Source: Synechococcus sp. AG-679-C18 (GTDB lineage Bacteria > Cyanobacteriota > Cyanobacteriia > PCC-6307 > Cyanobiaceae). Taken from it: a DNA stretch of 51,147 nucleotides. A model generated the notes under the pieces. It searched no databases and was not told where the DNA came from. It worked only from the letters and a program-made list of their open reading frames with translations. The stretch covers positions 1 to 51,147 of the forward strand of contig QCUL01000017.1 in NCBI GenBank assembly GCA_003210755.1. Direction: 5' to 3'. The translations under genes and the position numbers were made by a program. This document shows, one piece after another, positions 16,511-26,815 of the stretch. How positions within the stretch are numbered: position 1 is the stretch's first letter; each line of letters begins with the position of its first letter.

Positions 16511-17472
16511 TGGCGGAAAACTCTTCTCGTCCGCAGGTGCTCTGCCTTGGTGAAGCTTTGGTTGATCGCCTTGGTCCTCCTGGGGGAAATCCAGCGACGG
16601 ATCAGCCTGTGGATGATCGCTTGGGAGGGGCTCCAGCGAATGTGGCCTGCGCCCTTGCCCGGCTAGGAACTCCAGTGGCCTTTCTGGGGCGCTTGGGTGA
16701 TGACTCGATCGGTCAATCCTTCCGTGCGTTGTTCGCTGAGCGCGGTATTGATCAGGGCATGGTGCAATGCGATCGCCAACGTCCTAGCCGCACCGTCTTA
16801 GTAAGGCGGTCCCGAGTAGGTGAGCGTCAATTCCAGGGTTTTGCTGGTGATCAGGGGCTGGGTTTTGCTGATCAGGCGTTGGAACTGCAGCAACTGCCCA
16901 CCCCAGCAAGCTGGCTGCTGATTGGCACGATTCCTCTGGCTACTGCGGCGTCGGCTAAGGCTTTAAAAGCAGCTGTGTCAGATGCGGGCTCGAAAGGCAT
17001 CGCATTGGCCTTGGATGTGAACTGGCGTCCCACGTTTTGGGATCCCCTGGCAGATCCAGCGGCAGGGCCAACGACCGAAGCCGCAACGATGATCAGGCCC
17101 CTGTTGGAGCAGGCTGCCCTGATCAAGCTGGCCCGCGAGGAGGCGTTGTGGTTTTTTGACAGTGATGATCCTGCTGCGATTGCCGCAGGTCTTCCACAGC
17201 GCCCCGATGTGGTGGTGACCGATGGAGCCGAACCCGTTCGCTGGTTGATCGAAAAGGAGATGGGGAGCATGCCGGTGTTTCAACCGCCTCAGGTGATCGA
17301 CACCACGGGCGCAGGAGATGCCTTCACCGCTGGTTTGTTGCATCGTTGGGATCGCCCTGTACAGGAACGGTTGCGCTTTGCTTCAGCCTGTGGGGCACTG
17401 GTGTGTGGCGGCGCCGGTGCGATCGATCCACAGCCACGGAAGCAAGACGTTCTCGCTTTCCTGAACCGATGA
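16510..17472 (+). CDS. PfkB-family carbohydrate kinase (fructokinase-like)
   Basis: The 320-aa product is a ribokinase/PfkB-family sugar kinase that phosphorylates a sugar with ATP. The N-terminal signature RLGGAPANVACALARLG (residues ~36-52) with FLGRLGDDSIG, and the C-terminal signature DTTGAGDAFTAG (~262) carrying the catalytic Asp and anion hole, are both intact. The closest layout is fructokinase (EC 2.7.1.4), but substrate is not proven by sequence. The start ATG overlaps the mutY stop (TGATG) and its stop overlaps the deformylase ATG. The three genes are therefore likely translated from one mRNA, which after insertion would start inside the mobile element or its resolvase. Confidence 0.9.
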   Translation: MAENSSRPQVLCLGEALVDRLGPPGGNPATDQPVDDRLGGAPANVACALARLGTPVAFLGRLGDDSIGQSFRALFAERGIDQGMVQCDRQRPSRTVLVRRSRVGERQFQGFAGDQGLGFADQALELQQLPTPASWLLIGTIPLATAASAKALKAAVSDAGSKGIALALDVNWRPTFWDPLADPAAGPTTEAATMIRPLLEQAALIKLAREEALWFFDSDDPAAIAAGLPQRPDVVVTDGAEPVRWLIEKEMGSMPVFQPPQVIDTTGAGDAFTAGLLHRWDRPVQERLRFASACGALVCGGAGAIDPQPRKQDVLAFLNR

Positions 17473-18011
17473 CCGTACGCGCCGTGCTCCGCCTTGGGGA
17501 TTCCAGGCTGCGTGAGATGGCACAGCCGGTGAAGGATTTTGGAACCCCGCAGTTGCTGGAGTTGTGCTCGGATTTAAAGGACACGATGGAGGCTCTTTCT
17601 GGTGCGGGGCTGGCTGCACCGCAAATCGGCGTGTCCTCTCGTGTGGTGATTTTTGGCGGGGGAGGCCCTAATCCCCGCTATCCGGATGCTCTGCCGGTGC
17701 CGCTTACGCTGCTAATCAATCCGGAACTAAAGCCCATCGGTGAGGGGCGTTCCCTGGGCTGGGAAGGCTGCCTCAGTGTTCCGGGCCTGCGCGGCCAGGT
17801 GGAACGCTGCAACCGACTGCGTTATTGCGGCTGGACGCCCGAGGGGGAATGGTTTGAGCGCAGCGTTGAGGGTTTCCATGCCCGGGTGGTGCAGCACGAG
17901 TGTGATCACCTCGATGGAGTGCTTTTCCCAGATCGACTGCACACTCCTCAGGCCTTTGGTTTCATCCCCGAACTCGAGCAGTCGGGAATGATCCCGATGG
18001 TGCCCTCATGA
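17469..18011 (+). CDS. def: Peptide deformylase
   Basis: The enzyme removes the formyl group from the initiator methionine of new proteins. All three family motifs are present in this 180-aa protein: GAGLAAPQIG, WEGCLSVPG with the metal-binding Cys, and QHECDHLDG with the two metal-binding His and the catalytic Glu. The ATG at 17469 overlaps the kinase stop (ATGA) and gives the normal start MTVRAVLRLGD; the upstream open frame from 17346 is a shadow inside the kinase. It ends about 90 bases before the convergent glutamine-synthetase-like gene. Confidence 0.96.
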   Translation: MTVRAVLRLGDSRLREMAQPVKDFGTPQLLELCSDLKDTMEALSGAGLAAPQIGVSSRVVIFGGGGPNPRYPDALPVPLTLLINPELKPIGEGRSLGWEGCLSVPGLRGQVERCNRLRYCGWTPEGEWFERSVEGFHARVVQHECDHLDGVLFPDRLHTPQAFGFIPELEQSGMIPMVPS

Positions 18012-18099
18012 AGCCAGCGTTGAATAAGCGGAACTCACGCTTCATCACTCCACCGGCATGCACAGGGTCGTAGAGCAGATCAGTGCAGAAGCCCCTTTA

Positions 18100-19452
18100 T
18101 TACACGATCCCTCCAACGATCGGCCACCAGCAACGCTCGCCAACTTGCTGCTCAGCTGAAAAGTGCTCCATCCGGTGGATTTCAGCCGCAAGGCTGTCCA
18201 GGAAAGATCCGTGCATCAGCGGTCCCATCGCTTCATGCAGAACAACGTCCTGTTCGAGTGCCATCCGTGCTTCGTCCAGGCTTGCAGGAAGCCTGGCAAT
18301 GTTGTGGTCGCTCACTAGCGCGGGATCACCGGTTTGCTCCGCTGGCAAGCTGCGTTGATGACTCAGAGCGTCGAGCACCTGGGCCTGAAGTGCACCAAGG
18401 AGTAAGTAAGGATTTGCAGTGGGATCCACTGCTTTGATTTCCAGGTGAGCCGCACTCTGATCCACTGCGGTGGGAATTAAGCGAATGGCTGCCTCACGAT
18501 TCTCCATACCCCAGACCTGGAAAGGGGCGGACCAGCTGCTGGGCACTAGCCGTAGGTAAGACACAGGAGAAGGGCTGGCCAGCGCCACTAGTGCGGGGAG
18601 TTGCTCGAGCATCCCGGCGATCAGAGCTTCTCCTTCAGGACGAAGACCGTAGGCACCGGGACCGTCCTGAAGCAGAGGCCCTTGAGCATCCCAAACGCTG
18701 AAGTGCAGGTGCCCGCCATTGCCGACCCAGTCCAGCCTGGGTTTGGCACTAAAGCTGCTGTACCAGCCGAACCGGCGTGTCACGCGCTGGATCACCAAAC
18801 GGGCCCGAATCAGCTGATCCGCCACGTGGAGGGGGGCTTCGGCCGCGAAGGACAGTTCGAACTGGGAGGGGCCATATTCAGGATGGAACTGGATCCAGTC
18901 CACGTCTGCCGCATCGAGCGCCTCGAGAAGTGCCGAGGCGTAATCGAGGCCTTCGATCAAACGGTCGGCGCCGTAAGGGCCACCAGAGATCACCGCCTTT
19001 GGGGAGCCGTCGCTGTCAGGGCTTACGACAACCCATTCCAGTTCAAATCCGGCGGTGAGGGAAAGCCCAGCTGCATCGAGTTTCTCCCCCATGCGGCGAC
19101 AGAAATGGCGCTGATCCGCGCCATAGGGTTCACCGCTGCGATTCCAGCGTTCACCGGCTGCCCAGGCCCAGCCCTTGTCGGGCTCAAGCACCGCCAACGA
19201 CTTCGGGTCTGCCTTGAGGCGCAGATCTCCATCCGGCCGTGTGAGGCGATGAGCAGGGTCGATGATTCCATCGGAACGGAAGGCGTCGGAGATCGGGGAG
19301 AAGCCAACGCCAACGTCGATCGCGAGTTGCAGGCGGCGCAGTGGTACAACCTTCACGAGTGATTCGCCAGCGTTGTTGTCCCAGGTGATGGCGATCTGAC
19401 GCACACCCTTCGCGCTCAGCGCGTCTAGAGACAGGTCATGCTCTGTAGACAT
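18100..19452 (-). CDS. Glutamine-synthetase-like ligase (probable gamma-glutamyl amine ligase)
   Basis: This 450-aa protein has the catalytic barrel of the glutamine synthetase superfamily. It has metal-binding Glu in AGFELEW and HPEYGPSQFELSF, the ATP/metal loop GNGGHLHFSVW with two His, and a substrate-Arg region ENREAAIRLIP. The N-terminal beta-grasp part is short and the usual DGSS ammonium-site loop of true GlnA is not seen. The enzyme therefore more likely joins glutamate to an amine (polyamine, ethanolamine or similar) than to ammonia; this is an inference. It is divergent from a small membrane protein and a sodium:solute symporter, which could supply a substrate. It converges on peptide deformylase. 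Family is certain, reaction is not. Confidence 0.88.
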   Translation of the reverse strand: MSTEHDLSLDALSAKGVRQIAITWDNNAGESLVKVVPLRRLQLAIDVGVGFSPISDAFRSDGIIDPAHRLTRPDGDLRLKADPKSLAVLEPDKGWAWAAGERWNRSGEPYGADQRHFCRRMGEKLDAAGLSLTAGFELEWVVVSPDSDGSPKAVISGGPYGADRLIEGLDYASALLEALDAADVDWIQFHPEYGPSQFELSFAAEAPLHVADQLIRARLVIQRVTRRFGWYSSFSAKPRLDWVGNGGHLHFSVWDAQGPLLQDGPGAYGLRPEGEALIAGMLEQLPALVALASPSPVSYLRLVPSSWSAPFQVWGMENREAAIRLIPTAVDQSAAHLEIKAVDPTANPYLLLGALQAQVLDALSHQRSLPAEQTGDPALVSDHNIARLPASLDEARMALEQDVVLHEAMGPLMHGSFLDSLAAEIHRMEHFSAEQQVGERCWWPIVGGIV

Positions 19453-19630
19453 TGCTCGGCCGGCAGTCAGTTAAGAATGCTGCAGGTTTTGGCCTAGAGC
19501 TCGGAACAGATCAGAGATCGCTCTCTTGAGAGGGCTGGGTCTGCTGCCGCTCCAGTTGGGTTGCGTTGTGGCGGAGCTTTGGATTGGAGCAGCGATTGAT
19601 CAGAATCGAAGCAGCGTTGGAGTGGATTTG

Positions 19631-19816
19631 ATGTCTGTCCTGCCAAACCGCTTGCCTTGGTTTGTTGTGCTCGCTTGGGTTGTTTCTGCTCTGGTGGTGC
19701 ATGGCCGAGCTGAATCGGGCTTGCCGTTTGTGGCTGGATTGCCTGCTTGGGTGTTGATCTTCATCGGCCTGCAGGGGGCACTCGCTTTTACCGCTGCCTG
19801 GATTGCGCGCCCATGA
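19631..19816 (+). CDS. Small two-helix membrane protein upstream of symporter
   Basis: The 61-aa product starts at the ATG at 19631 (MSVLPNRLPWFVVLAWVV) and has two hydrophobic segments, residues ~8-23 and ~37-58. The frame is open further upstream to 19526, but that part looks non-coding. The stop overlaps the ATG of the following sodium:solute symporter (ATGA). Small membrane partners are known for several symporters of this superfamily, so an accessory role is likely, but no family is recognised with certainty. Confidence 0.7.
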   Translation: MSVLPNRLPWFVVLAWVVSALVVHGRAESGLPFVAGLPAWVLIFIGLQGALAFTAAWIARP

Positions 19817-21258
19817 GCATCACCTTGATATCGGCGCTGATTGCGCTGGTGGTCTATTTGCTTGCTTTGCTCTGGCTTGGTGCGCAAAGTCTTGGGGGCC
19901 AAACAGGTAGTGCCGACTCTTACTTTCTGGCGGATCGCCGCCTGCGTGCCGGCGTGTTGTTCTTCACGTTGATTGCGACCAATTTCAGTGCGTTTTTCTT
20001 CCTCGGCTTCGCTGGGGCGGGCTATCGAATCGGGATCGCTTACTACCCAATGATGGCGCTTGGGACAGGATTGGCTGCTCTCAGCTTCGGCAGCCTGGGC
20101 TGCAGAGTGCGGAGCCTCAGCGCGAAGCATGGGCTGATTACCCCTTCAGAACTGATTGGACATCTCCTGCCAGCGGAGGGATTGCGCCTGTTGGTGCTTT
20201 CGGTGATGGTGCTGTTCACCCTTCCGTATTTGGCCTTGCAGCCCCTGGGTGCCGGTTACTTGCTGGAGAGTCTCACTGGAGGTGCTGTGCCTTTTGGTGT
20301 AGGCGCAGCGCTGCTCACCGTTGTGATCGTGATCTATGTCGTGGGCGGCGGCATGAGAGCGGTAGCTCGTACCGATGTGCTTCAGGGGGTGCTGATGTTT
20401 CTGCTGATGCTGATGGCTTTTGTGGCGGTCGCCAAAGGCGTGGGTGGCATAGAAAAGGCCAATCTCACCCTGTTGCAACAGCTTCCTGACCTCTTCAGCG
20501 GGGCTGGACTCGGCGGTTTCTTCACGCCTCGAGTGATGGCGAGCTATTTGCTGCTCTGGCCGTTGTGCCTGCCGATGTTTCCGCAGATGCTGATGCGCTT
20601 CTTCGCCGCTGGTGATGACCGCTCTCTGAAGCAATCGATGGTGCTTTATCCAGTGGTGGCGGGAGTGCTGTTCATCTGTCCAGTTCTGATCGGGATGTGG
20701 GGGCATCTGGCCTTTCCCGATCTTGTGGGTCGCGCCTCCGACCAGGTCATGCCGTTGATGTTGGGTCGTTACAGCCCGGAGTGGTTGACGGGGATCGTGA
20801 TGGTTGGGGCCTTAGCCGCTTTCATGTCCACCTTGGACTCGCAGTTGTTGGCCCTCTCTTCAATGCTCACCCGCGATTTGTACAAACGCTATTGGCGGCC
20901 TCAGGCTTCCTTAGCGGAGCAGGTGCGTGTTGGGCGGCTTGCTGTGATTGCTCTTGCCGTCGCTGGCCTTGTGATCGCCCTTCGTCCGCCTGAGGCGATC
21001 CTTTCGCTAGCGACCCATGCCTTCTCAGGTCTAGCGGTGTTGTTCCCGATGCTGGTTGGGGCGGTCTATGGCCTGCGCTGGACTGTCGCTGGGGCCATGG
21101 TCTCGGTGCTCGGCGGTGAAGCGGTGTTGCTCGGTCTTGCTCTAGGGGGGATTCCGGAGTCGTTTCAGATGGGCTATCTGCCTCTGATCCCAGCATTAGT
21201 TGTGGCCTGCATTGTTCTGGGAGTGGATCAACTCGTCGCCCAGTGGCGCCGTGCTTAG
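19813..21258 (+). CDS. Sodium:solute symporter family transporter
   Basis: The 481-aa polytopic inner-membrane protein belongs to the SSS family, which uses the sodium gradient to import solutes such as amino acids, sugars, pantothenate or organic acids. It shows SADSYFLADRRLR near residue 32, TNFSAFFFLGFAG near residue 58, a periodic set of about 12-13 hydrophobic segments, and ALAAFMSTLDSQLLALSSML near 335, which carries the conserved sodium-site serines. The ATG at 19813 overlaps the stop of the small membrane protein. The last 63 bases overlap, tail to tail, the end of tsaE. The substrate cannot be deduced. Confidence 0.92.
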   Translation: MSITLISALIALVVYLLALLWLGAQSLGGQTGSADSYFLADRRLRAGVLFFTLIATNFSAFFFLGFAGAGYRIGIAYYPMMALGTGLAALSFGSLGCRVRSLSAKHGLITPSELIGHLLPAEGLRLLVLSVMVLFTLPYLALQPLGAGYLLESLTGGAVPFGVGAALLTVVIVIYVVGGGMRAVARTDVLQGVLMFLLMLMAFVAVAKGVGGIEKANLTLLQQLPDLFSGAGLGGFFTPRVMASYLLLWPLCLPMFPQMLMRFFAAGDDRSLKQSMVLYPVVAGVLFICPVLIGMWGHLAFPDLVGRASDQVMPLMLGRYSPEWLTGIVMVGALAAFMSTLDSQLLALSSMLTRDLYKRYWRPQASLAEQVRVGRLAVIALAVAGLVIALRPPEAILSLATHAFSGLAVLFPMLVGAVYGLRWTVAGAMVSVLGGEAVLLGLALGGIPESFQMGYLPLIPALVVACIVLGVDQLVAQWRRA

Positions 21259-21753
21259 GGTCGTGATCTTTGGTGACTTCAGCGTGACGGTGCGTCCGCT
21301 TGCTTTGTTGTAACTGAGTTTCAACCGCCAGGCATCAGGCAGAGCCAGAGTGAGTCGTTCAGGCCACTCCACGACGAGCAAGGCTCCCATTGCAGTGGCC
21401 TCTTCTTCCTCTTGAAGGAAGAGGCCGTTCGCTGCGTTGGCTTGCTCGAGGCGATAAAGATCGAGGTGGACGAGTGGTGGGGAGCCTTCGGGGTAATGCT
21501 GAGCGAGCGCGAAAGTTGGGCTGGTGATTGGTTCCTTGATACCCAAGGGTTCGGCGAGACCTTGAACCAACGATGTTTTGCCTGCGCCGAGCGGCCCTTG
21601 GAGCAGCAAGATGTCGTGGGGTTTTAGCTGCACCGCCAATATCCTTCCGAGATCTTTAGTGGCCTCGAGATCCTCAAGAGTTCTTATTTCGTCTGTAGAT
21701 TGCCCACCAAGGGAGCCCGAAGCCTCGGCGTCTCCGCAGTACTTATCGTTCAC
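21196..21753 (-). CDS. tsaE: tRNA t6A biosynthesis ATPase TsaE
   Basis: TsaE is the small ATPase that helps TsaB/TsaD attach threonylcarbamoyl to A37 of ANN-decoding tRNAs. The P-loop [16 protein letters not shown], the switch region [11 protein letters not shown], the HLDLYRLE motif and VVEWPER near the C-terminus are all present. The frame starts at a GTG at 21753 with a GGGGAGG ribosome-binding sequence just upstream, only 24 bases from the oppositely oriented ahcY start. The N-terminus before [12 protein letters not shown] is poorly conserved, so an internal start is possible. The 3' end overlaps the symporter gene tail to tail. Confidence 0.93.
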   Translation of the reverse strand: MNDKYCGDAEASGSLGGQSTDEIRTLEDLEATKDLGRILAVQLKPHDILLLQGPLGAGKTSLVQGLAEPLGIKEPITSPTFALAQHYPEGSPPLVHLDLYRLEQANAANGLFLQEEEEATAMGALLVVEWPERLTLALPDAWRLKLSYNKASGRTVTLKSPKITTLSTAPLGDELIHSQNNAGHN

Positions 21754-21777
21754 ATCCTCCCCTGGGAGCTTTTCAAC

Positions 21778-23208
<1,431 letters not shown>

Positions 23209-23234
23209 TCTAACGCTCTCTTACTTTCCTGGCT

Positions 23235-23272
23235 CCATGGAAGACTTGCGCGATCACTCGCTGTCTTCATGG
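23235..23272 (+). promoter_or_regulatory. Hairpin covering the DedA start codon
   Basis: The arms ccatggaagac (23235-23245) and gtcttcatgg (23263-23272) pair with one bulge. The right arm contains the DedA ATG (23269-23271). No strong ribosome-binding sequence precedes that ATG. The structure could limit DedA translation or weakly end the ahcY transcript. This is read by eye only. Confidence 0.35.
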
Positions 23273-23931
23273 GGCTTTCTGAACTGATCACCCAGCTTCC
23301 AGAGCTGATTGGACAGGCCGTCGAGTCGAATCAATGGTTGGGATATGGCGCGATCTTCGCAGCCATGTTCCTGGAAAATCTGTTTCCCCCTATCCCCTCA
23401 GAGCTGATCATGCCTCTGGGGGGATTTTATGTGCAGCAGGGGCAACTGCAGTTCATCCCTGTTGTGCTGGCTGGTTTGATCGGAACTGTGCTTGGGGCAT
23501 TGCCTTGGTATGGCGTCGGCCGCCTGATCAATGAACAACGCATTGAGCAATGGCTGGAACGTCATGGCCGCTGGATTGGAATCAGCCCAGAAGAACTTGC
23601 GCGTAGTCGCCGCTGGTTCAGTCGCTATGGCACCGCTCTCGTGTTTTGGGGACGATTAGTCCCTGGTATTCGCACTCTGATTTCTGTTCCTGCAGGAATA
23701 GAGCTGATGCCGATGACGCCTTTTTTAATCTGGACTACGGCAGGCAGCTTGATTTGGACGCTGTTGCTCACTGTTGCTGGGATGGTCCTCGGAGAGGGCT
23801 ACAACAACGTTGAGCTGTGGATTGAGCCCGTTTCAAAAGTGATCAAAGTGGGCTTGGTCATCGCTGTCTTGGCCGGCGGGATTTGGCTGGCGCTCAGGAT
23901 TTGGCGTCGCCGTCAGTCGTCCGATTCATGA
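23269..23931 (+). CDS. DedA-family membrane protein
   Basis: The 220-aa protein is a DedA/SNARE-associated (VTT domain) integral membrane protein. It shows FLENLFPPIPSELIMPLGGF near residue 39, the re-entrant region GLIGTVLGALPWYGVGR near residue 66, and FWGRLVPGIRTLISVPAG near residue 125, with the conserved Arg and Gly residues. Members are linked to flipping of polyprenyl or glycerophospholipid carriers and to membrane-potential homeostasis. It lies 60 bases after ahcY on the same strand and converges on ssb. Confidence 0.93.
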   Translation: MGLSELITQLPELIGQAVESNQWLGYGAIFAAMFLENLFPPIPSELIMPLGGFYVQQGQLQFIPVVLAGLIGTVLGALPWYGVGRLINEQRIEQWLERHGRWIGISPEELARSRRWFSRYGTALVFWGRLVPGIRTLISVPAGIELMPMTPFLIWTTAGSLIWTLLLTVAGMVLGEGYNNVELWIEPVSKVIKVGLVIAVLAGGIWLALRIWRRRQSSDS

Positions 23932-23933
23932 GG

Positions 23934-23977
23934 AACAACCGGCTGGATGGCTTGTCAACTAAGCGCAGCCGGTTGTT
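23934..23977. terminator. Bidirectional terminator between dedA and ssb
   Basis: A perfect 12-bp inverted repeat (aacaaccggctg at 23934-23945, cagccggttgtt at 23966-23977) with a 20-base loop lies between two convergent genes. It has no long T-tract on either side, so termination strength is uncertain. Confidence 0.65.
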
Positions 23978-23989
23978 AGTGCCGCCCAA

Positions 23990-24370
23990 TTAGAAGGGGA
24001 CTTCCTCCTCACTCGGGCTGCCACCTCCAAAGCCGCTGGACGCGGCTTCGCTGTCACGCTTGGATCCGAGGAGTTCGAGGCGATCCACCCGAACCACGGG
24101 TTTGCTGCGCTCCTCGCCACTGGTGCGGTCAGTCCAGCGGTCCAGCTTGAAGCTGCCAATGATACCGAGGAGAGACCCTTTTTTCACGTAATCAGCGGCA
24201 ACTTGGGCCTGCTTTCCCCAGATCTCAAGGTTGAACCAATCGGGCTCGTCGTCTCGGCTGCGGCGATTCACGGCGATGGTGAGATTGGCCACCATGCTTC
24301 CTGATTCGAAGTAACGCACTTCGGGATCTCGGCCTGCCCGGCCGACAAGGGTTACGGAATTGACACCCAT
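23990..24370 (-). CDS. ssb: Single-stranded DNA-binding protein
   Basis: SSB coats single-stranded DNA in replication and repair. The 126-aa protein begins MGVNSVTLVGRAGRDPEVRY, has the OB-fold core (WFNLEIWGKQAQVAADYVKK, GSFKLDRWTD) and ends in an acidic, aromatic tip (PSEEEVPF) of the kind that docks partner proteins. I chose the ATG at 24370 because AGGAA precedes it and the homology starts there; the frame is open to 24406. The linker is short compared with E. coli SSB, as is usual in cyanobacteria. It is divergent from mreB. Confidence 0.95.
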   Translation of the reverse strand: MGVNSVTLVGRAGRDPEVRYFESGSMVANLTIAVNRRSRDDEPDWFNLEIWGKQAQVAADYVKKGSLLGIIGSFKLDRWTDRTSGEERSKPVVRVDRLELLGSKRDSEAASSGFGGGSPSEEEVPF

Positions 24371-24506
24371 AAAAATTTCCTGCTGTGTGGATTCATGATG
24401 CGCCACGGTTGTCGTGGCTGCTTTTAAGGAGTTCCACCATCACTGCCGGATGTATCAGTCAGTCCATGGCAATCCTCCTAAGATTCTGCATCTTGTGCCT
24501 CAGCCA

Positions 24507-25559
24507 GTGCTCTTCCGTCGATTTCAGCTTTCCCGCGACATCGGTATCGACCTCGGCACGGCTAACACCCTGATCTATGTCTCAGGCAAAGGGATTGTGT
24601 TGCAAGAACCTTCTGTGGTGGCCATTGATTTGGAGAAGGGAGTGCCTCTGGCCGTAGGCGATGAGGCGAAGTTGATGCTCGGCCGCACCCCTGGGAACAT
24701 TCGTGCAGTCCGCCCACTTCGCGATGGAGTGATTGCTGATTTTGATGCAGCAGAGCAGATGCTCAAAAGCTTCATTCAGAAAGGAAATGAAGGCCGAGGG
24801 ATCATCGCCCCAAGATTGGTTGTGGGGATCCCAAGTGGGGTAACGGGCGTGGAGCGTCGCGCGGTGCGGGAGGCGGGTCTCGCCGGTGCTAGGGAAGTTC
24901 ATCTCATTGATGAGCCCGTTGCCGCAGCCATTGGAGCTGGCTTGCCGGTTACGGAACCTGTTGGAACGATGATTGTTGATATCGGAGGCGGCACGACTGA
25001 GGTGGCGGTGCTGAGCCTTGGCGGAACTGTTTTAAGTGAATCAGTTCGGGTTGCAGGTGATGAGATCAGTGATTCCATCGGAGTCCATCTCAAAAAAGTT
25101 CACAACCTTGTGGTGGGTGAGCGCACAGCTGAGGACATCAAGATTCGAATCGGCTCCGCGTTTCCTGACAATGACTTTGACCAGACCGTGATGGATGTGC
25201 GTGGTCTGCACCTGCTGTCTGGATTGCCTCGCACGATTCAGCTTCAGGCTGGTGACCTTCGTGAGGCCATTGCGGAGCCCCTCAATGTGATTGTTGAAGC
25301 GGTCAAGCGAACGCTTGAACGCACCCCCCCTGAATTAGCGGCGGACATCGTGGATCGCGGCATCATGCTCGCTGGCGGTGGCGCCCTGGTGCGAGGGATT
25401 AGTGACCTCATTAGCCATGAAACCGGGATTTTTACCCACGTTGCGGAAGATCCCTTGCTCTGTGTCGTCAATGGCTGCGGCCAGGTGTTGGAGGACTACA
25501 AGCGCTTGCAGCGTGTGTTGGATACCCCTGAATTTGTTCGCTCAGCGTCGAGCCTCTAA
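24507..25559 (+). CDS. mreB: Rod-shape actin homologue MreB
   Basis: MreB polymerises under the inner membrane and guides side-wall peptidoglycan synthesis. The actin-fold nucleotide motifs are present: DIGIDLGTANTLIY (phosphate 1), IVDIGGGTTEVAVLSLGG (phosphate 2) and IMLAGGGALVRG (adenosine). The start is set at a GTG (24507), giving MLFRRFQLSRDIGIDLG and 350 residues, with a basic/hydrophobic N-terminus suitable for membrane contact. The longer frame from 24414 has an atypical leader. It is the first gene of mreB-mreC-mreD. Confidence 0.96.
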   Translation: MLFRRFQLSRDIGIDLGTANTLIYVSGKGIVLQEPSVVAIDLEKGVPLAVGDEAKLMLGRTPGNIRAVRPLRDGVIADFDAAEQMLKSFIQKGNEGRGIIAPRLVVGIPSGVTGVERRAVREAGLAGAREVHLIDEPVAAAIGAGLPVTEPVGTMIVDIGGGTTEVAVLSLGGTVLSESVRVAGDEISDSIGVHLKKVHNLVVGERTAEDIKIRIGSAFPDNDFDQTVMDVRGLHLLSGLPRTIQLQAGDLREAIAEPLNVIVEAVKRTLERTPPELAADIVDRGIMLAGGGALVRGISDLISHETGIFTHVAEDPLLCVVNGCGQVLEDYKRLQRVLDTPEFVRSASSL

Positions 25560-25564
25560 TCCCG

Positions 25565-26308
25565 ATGGGCTCGTCGCCGTGGCCACAGGGAACGAATACC
25601 CGAAGTCTGAAAAGGATCTGGCCTTGGCTGGTTCTGCTTGGTGTTCTTGGAATGGTGCGTTGGAGTAAGGGCGTTGGTTTTGCGGATGCGTATGCCTTGA
25701 TCAGTCGCCCTTTTTGGCCGGGTCCTGCTCAAAAAGAGTGGATTCAGTCAGCTCAGCAAAGGCAGGATGCATCGCGGCTGCAATTGCTTGAGGCTGACAA
25801 TGCCCGTCTCAGGGGGTTGCTCTCGCTGGATCAACAAGGTCTTGGCGATGGAATCTCAGCTGCTGTGATCTCACGAACCCCTGATGGCTGGTGGCAGCAA
25901 ATTGTGCTCGGCAAGGGTTTGTTAGATGGCATCAGCAAAGGTGATGCGGTCACTGGCCCTGGTGGATTGATAGGCCGCGTTCAAAGTGTGACGCCAGCAA
26001 CAAGTTTGGTGCGTTTGCTGACGGCCCCTGGAAGCCGAGTCGGCGTTTGGGTTCCGCGGACCCGCCAGCATGCATTACTGGTGGGAATGGGAACAGCGCG
26101 TCCCCAATTGGAATTTCTTGATAAAGACGTGAAGGTCCGCCCCGGAGATTTGGTCAGCACCTCGCCCGCTAGCACCCTGCTGCCAGCCAACCTTCCAGTG
26201 GCCATTGTTCAGTCCTTGAATCCAAGAGGCGTGCCTGCTCCCACGGCCCTGGTGCAGTTGATTGCGCAACCCGACGCGATCGACTGGGTTCAGGTCACTG
26301 GACGCTGA
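25565..26308 (+). CDS. mreC: Rod-shape protein MreC
   Basis: MreC is a bitopic periplasmic scaffold that links MreB to the cell-wall elongation machinery. The 247-aa product has one N-terminal membrane anchor (WPWLVLLGVLGMVRW), a short coiled coil (residues ~65-85, RLQLLEADNARLRGLL), then the paired beta-barrel domain (AAVISRTPDGWWQQIVLGKG; PGGLIGRVQSVTP; VRPGDLVSTS). It starts 5 bases after mreB and ends 3 bases before mreD. Confidence 0.93.
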   Translation: MGSSPWPQGTNTRSLKRIWPWLVLLGVLGMVRWSKGVGFADAYALISRPFWPGPAQKEWIQSAQQRQDASRLQLLEADNARLRGLLSLDQQGLGDGISAAVISRTPDGWWQQIVLGKGLLDGISKGDAVTGPGGLIGRVQSVTPATSLVRLLTAPGSRVGVWVPRTRQHALLVGMGTARPQLEFLDKDVKVRPGDLVSTSPASTLLPANLPVAIVQSLNPRGVPAPTALVQLIAQPDAIDWVQVTGR

Positions 26309-26311
26309 TCG

Positions 26312-26815
26312 ATGGGGCGTCTCCATCGTCAACCGATTTGTGTTGCCTCGGGATTGTTGGTGCCTCTGATCAGCTTGGCGGCACCGGCATGGCTGAGCCT
26401 GGGCGGGATGACGCCGAGCTGGGCGGTGTTATGGCTTCTGCCCTGGTCCTTGGTTGATGGGCCGGTATCCGGTGTGCTCGCGGGTGCTGCGCTTGGCCTG
26501 GTACTCGATGGCCTCAGTGTTGGAGATGCAACTCAGGTGCCTGTTTTGATGCTGTTGGGTTGGTGGTGGGGACGGCTTGGGCGACATGGCCGCCCGATTC
26601 AACGCAGCCTCAATCTGGGATTGCTGGCTTGGATCGGCACCATGCTGCTCGGCTTCAGTCTTTGGGCGCAGCTTTTAATCCAGGGCGTGGATGCTCCTCT
26701 TGCCCAAGCCTTCGCTTTGCACACCTGTTTGGCTCAAAGCCTGATCACGGGACTCTTGGCTCCGATGATTGGGTCTTGGCAACTTCTGATCTGGCGACGG
26801 CGCATTCCCGCATGA
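26312..26815 (+). CDS. mreD: Rod-shape protein MreD
   Basis: The 167-aa product is strongly hydrophobic with about five membrane segments (for example LVPLISLAAPAWLSLGG, WAVLWLLPWSLVDG, GVLAGAALGLVLDGL). Size, topology and position right after mreC identify it as MreD, which is poorly conserved in sequence. Its stop overlaps the start of the following solute-binding lipoprotein (ATGA). Confidence 0.88.
   Translation: MGRLHRQPICVASGLLVPLISLAAPAWLSLGGMTPSWAVLWLLPWSLVDGPVSGVLAGAALGLVLDGLSVGDATQVPVLMLLGWWWGRLGRHGRPIQRSLNLGLLAWIGTMLLGFSLWAQLLIQGVDAPLAQAFALHTCLAQSLITGLLAPMIGSWQLLIWRRRIPA

Noticed and set aside
18601-19362. Plus-strand 253-codon open frame
   Set aside because: It is antisense to the glutamine-synthetase-like gene and shows no family features.
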